Source: Struthio camelus (Eukaryota > Chordata > Aves > Struthioniformes > Struthionidae). Taken from it: DNA of 64,000 nt. The position numbers and the translations under genes were made by a program. The first letter of the stretch is position 1. Every line of letters starts with the position of its first letter. Positions 61,561-64,000 of the stretch are shown here, piece by piece. Location: contig NC_090945.1 in the NCBI RefSeq assembly GCF_040807025.1, positions 74,349,088 through 74,413,087 on the forward strand, given 5' to 3'. Below the pieces are notes generated by a model, which was not told where the DNA came from, made no database searches, and saw only the letters and a list, made by a program, of their open reading frames with translations.

Positions 61561-64000
61561 TAAAATTTCTCTTGTCTGGATTTGCAACGGCAAGGGTACG
61601 TCATTTGCAGTGAGTTTGGAGGCATATTTTAAAGGACTAGATTTGATGGTAGTAAGTGCAATTGCAGCAGCTTTCAGCTTATTATGGAGTTAAGCTCCAG
61701 CATTTACAGGTTAAAGAGAGAGGTTGCCAGGGAATATAATGCTATTTGCAGGCAGAATTGTTTCAGATCTAGTATCCCTGTCCCTTCCATTTTATGGGTG
61801 CTGTGCAAACACTGTCCCTTTTGGGGACTGACCAAAGCCTGCTGCAGCTTTAGGGAACACACATCTTACAGCCTACTTTTGTCTTTTTGAATTCAATGGG
61901 AATTTTGTCTTTAGATGTAGTGGCAGCACTGCTGGATTTCTGCTGTTCTAGCTTACTCCTTAAGGAGTCCCTGATCCAGAAGTGAATGCCTGTTGTTTCC
62001 GATGACTTAAACATGAGCTGACTGCTTATCACCCTTGGAAGGTGTGGTTCTTCCTTGCAGAAGATTCCAGTTTAAACAGATAGACGTAATTGTTCAGAAA
62101 CAGTTTGTCTCCTGGCTCCTGATGAGCCAGTCTTAAGTGAACTTTAGTTTGGTTGGGTCTACTTTGATACAGGGGTGCGGCAGTGCTTTTCACATAATTG
62201 GGTTAACCCTGAAAGCATTGTCTATTTTGATTAACGTGGTAACAGCTTTTCTTTACCAGGTGGAGAACCACTGCTGACACAGAGTCGTCTACTACCAGAA
62301 CAGCGCTCTTCAAGCCAATGGGTTTATCCTATACTTGCTCAGTCTTTAAAAATCCAGTTGTTGAGCAGAATCACTGTAAGCAATTGCACTGTCTGTATTT
62401 TTAAATAATTTATCCAAAAGGATCTTAACTTTAAGATACACACTGCCTGTGTTGTTTTTCACTCTGAAGCCATCGAGCTGCTTTGCTCCAGTTTGGATTA
62501 GAGTGTCTCGTGCAGCATAGGGCTGTGTGCGGTACACAACTGCTGGAATTATTTCTTTTTTTAACTAAGAGATTGGCAGCCACTTGGATGAGTCACACTC
62601 ATGAGCCTAATTTTAGCTGGTATGTATGTATTGGGAGAATGTACCAGAGAAAGTTGCATCTCAAAGGCTGAAGAGAGGTGAATTGAATTTCTTTTCTGAG
62701 CTTCTTAGAAGCCAGCGTTTGTGCCTGAATTCTGTTTCTCCTCTTGTGGTTTTGCACAATCTGACTATAAACACAGTATTTGTGACCTTTCTGTCAGGAT
62801 TAGCTTAATTCTTTTGCCTTCAAAGAGTTTATCAGAAGGAGACAATCTAGCATGACAACATCAATACTTTGATTGATGTTTGTTTGGTGTGTGTTTGACT
62901 TGTGTTTACTTGTGTTTTGAGCATAATGAAGTCCAGAGTTGAAACTGTCTTTAGTGTCCCAGTTCATGTGTTAATTTATGCGTATGTAGCCTCTGCTAGT
63001 GTCCTCTAGCCAGCGTAGGAAACGGTATCTGTGAAGGTGCAGGTAGTATGCTGTTTAAGAGGAATTAGTAGATATAGCTAGAGCCTTCCAGTCATTCTGG
63101 TCACATCAGCTGGTTTCCAGCACTCATGCCACTGTTCAGGGGCTGCTCCTGCTGTTTTCTTTATTGGCTTAAGTAGACACACGTATTCTGCTAAGCATAT
63201 TTCATTCTGACGTGCTGGTCTACCTGTATCAAGGGACCCAGCTTCTGTTGGCGGCTGCATTACTACTTCTGGCATCCCATTAGGAACCCAAATGACTGGG
63301 ACAGTGGTACCTAGCTCTAAACGCTTGGCTATGTACATGAGAAAGAAAAGGCACATGGCTTTTATGGCACCTTGCTGTTCTCTAATGCATTGTTCCTGTT
63401 TCCTGCAAGGCAAAGGAGTCAGTCTGGGTTATTCAAGGAGACAGAGTCCATGCGGTGGTCATTTACTGCCTGTGTTCAGAAAGCAGTCCGTAGCAGTACC
63501 CAAGTCCCTCCTCTGCTTTGTGTTGTGATGCTTCTGCCCAGCCTCCCTATGCACCTGGGTAGTAAACTGCCATGTGTTGTTTGTAGAAAATGCAAAGGCA
63601 GTGTATCATTTTCCACTTAATCAGGATGTTCCTAATCGGGGAATTGCCCAGAGAACTAATTAAAGCCAAATGTACTCAATAACTACTGTTTAAGGGATGC
63701 AATAATTCTGCTTAGCAGTAACATCCTTAGGTGATTTACAGGTACGTTGGCCACGTTCCATTTTCATGCTGAGTGTGGTCTGGTTTTCTCCTAGGAGAGA
63801 GCTTTTACTTTTGTCTGAGTTATGATGCAGAGGATGTTTGTACAAATGACTTTCTCACTGTCTGATCTGTACTGAAGCTGTGTCCTTTCTCCGTCAGGAG
63901 TGCTGACTGCCCTCCTGGTCTTTGCTGTGGTTGAGGGGGTAGCAGGCTCTGCTCCTGCTCTACGGCAGAGCTCCTTCTTTCGTTACCTTGCAGAGTCTCA
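61561..64000. other. Intron 1 sequence to window end, no exon seen
   Basis: No VPS10-domain exon is visible. A 111-codon minus-strand frame (63078-63413) has balanced composition but no family I recognise. The last bases run TTACCTTGCAG, which resembles an acceptor, but nothing downstream is available to test it. Confidence 0.45.

Larger units (their letters stand above)
26515..64000 (+). other. SORCS2: SORCS2 intron 1 (5' part, continues past the window)
   Basis: After the exon 1 donor I searched for the family's next block, which should begin with a Val-Ile-Leu-Ile-Leu-Thr-Lys-like stretch. I found nothing in any translated frame. In mammals intron 1 of this gene is very long, which agrees with more than 37 kb without an exon. 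The intron holds the 3' half of the CpG island, a second small CpG island (33.6-34.1 kb), simple repeats and worn CR1/MIR-like fragments, annotated separately. That it is intron rather than intergenic is inferred from gene order. Confidence 0.8.

Noticed and set aside
1..64000. CRISPR arrays, operons, tRNA or rRNA genes
   Set aside because: No regularly spaced repeats, no structured RNA gene recognised by eye, and the composition and repeats are vertebrate nuclear.
63985..64000. Possible SORCS2 exon 2 acceptor at the window edge
   Set aside because: TTACCTTGCAG resembles an acceptor, but only a few bases follow and they do not encode the expected Val-Ile-Leu start.

Overview
The window looks like avian (sauropsid) nuclear DNA. 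It is AT-rich with long non-coding stretches and scattered CR1-type LINE fragments: one antisense at about 11.3 kb and one sense 3' end at about 24.5 kb. It also holds many worn fragments of interspersed repeats that I recall as common in birds, crocodilians and turtles, and a sharply bounded CpG island. There is no operon, no dense coding and no bacterial signal. A crocodilian source cannot be excluded from sequence alone.

The only gene I can name is SORCS2 (VPS10-domain sorting receptor, sortilin family), on the + strand. Its first coding exon is at 26137-26514 and encodes 126 residues: signal peptide, short propeptide with a furin-type site, and the first residues of the VPS10 domain. The exon ends at a clean GTGAGT donor and lies in a CpG island of about 2 kb (25240-27290). 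No second exon is visible, so 26515 to the window end is read as the start of a very long intron 1.

Layout: 1-25240 is 5' flanking DNA with repeats, a CpG-dense 90-bp patch at 1.7 kb that could be a minus-strand microexon, and, next to the island, a minus-strand open frame (24980-25309) with a downstream AATAAA that could be a divergent transcript. 25240-27290 is the promoter, exon 1 and donor region, with a degenerate CG/TG tract, GC boxes, a YY1-like site and an AT-rich homeodomain-type motif cluster. 27290-64000 is intron 1, with microsatellites, old repeats, a second small CpG island at 33.6-34.1 kb that has a consensus splice donor (possible alternative first exon), and a third GC-rich patch at 59.8-60.2 kb.

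Scattered through the non-coding DNA are several perfect or near-perfect short inverted repeats (18.47, 22.03, 48.88, 54.66 and 56.37 kb). They fit template-switch (quasi-palindrome) mutation better than any gene. I found no CRISPR array, RNA gene, intact transposon or convincing new system. The long open frames inside the CpG island are artefacts of stop-codon-poor GC-rich DNA.
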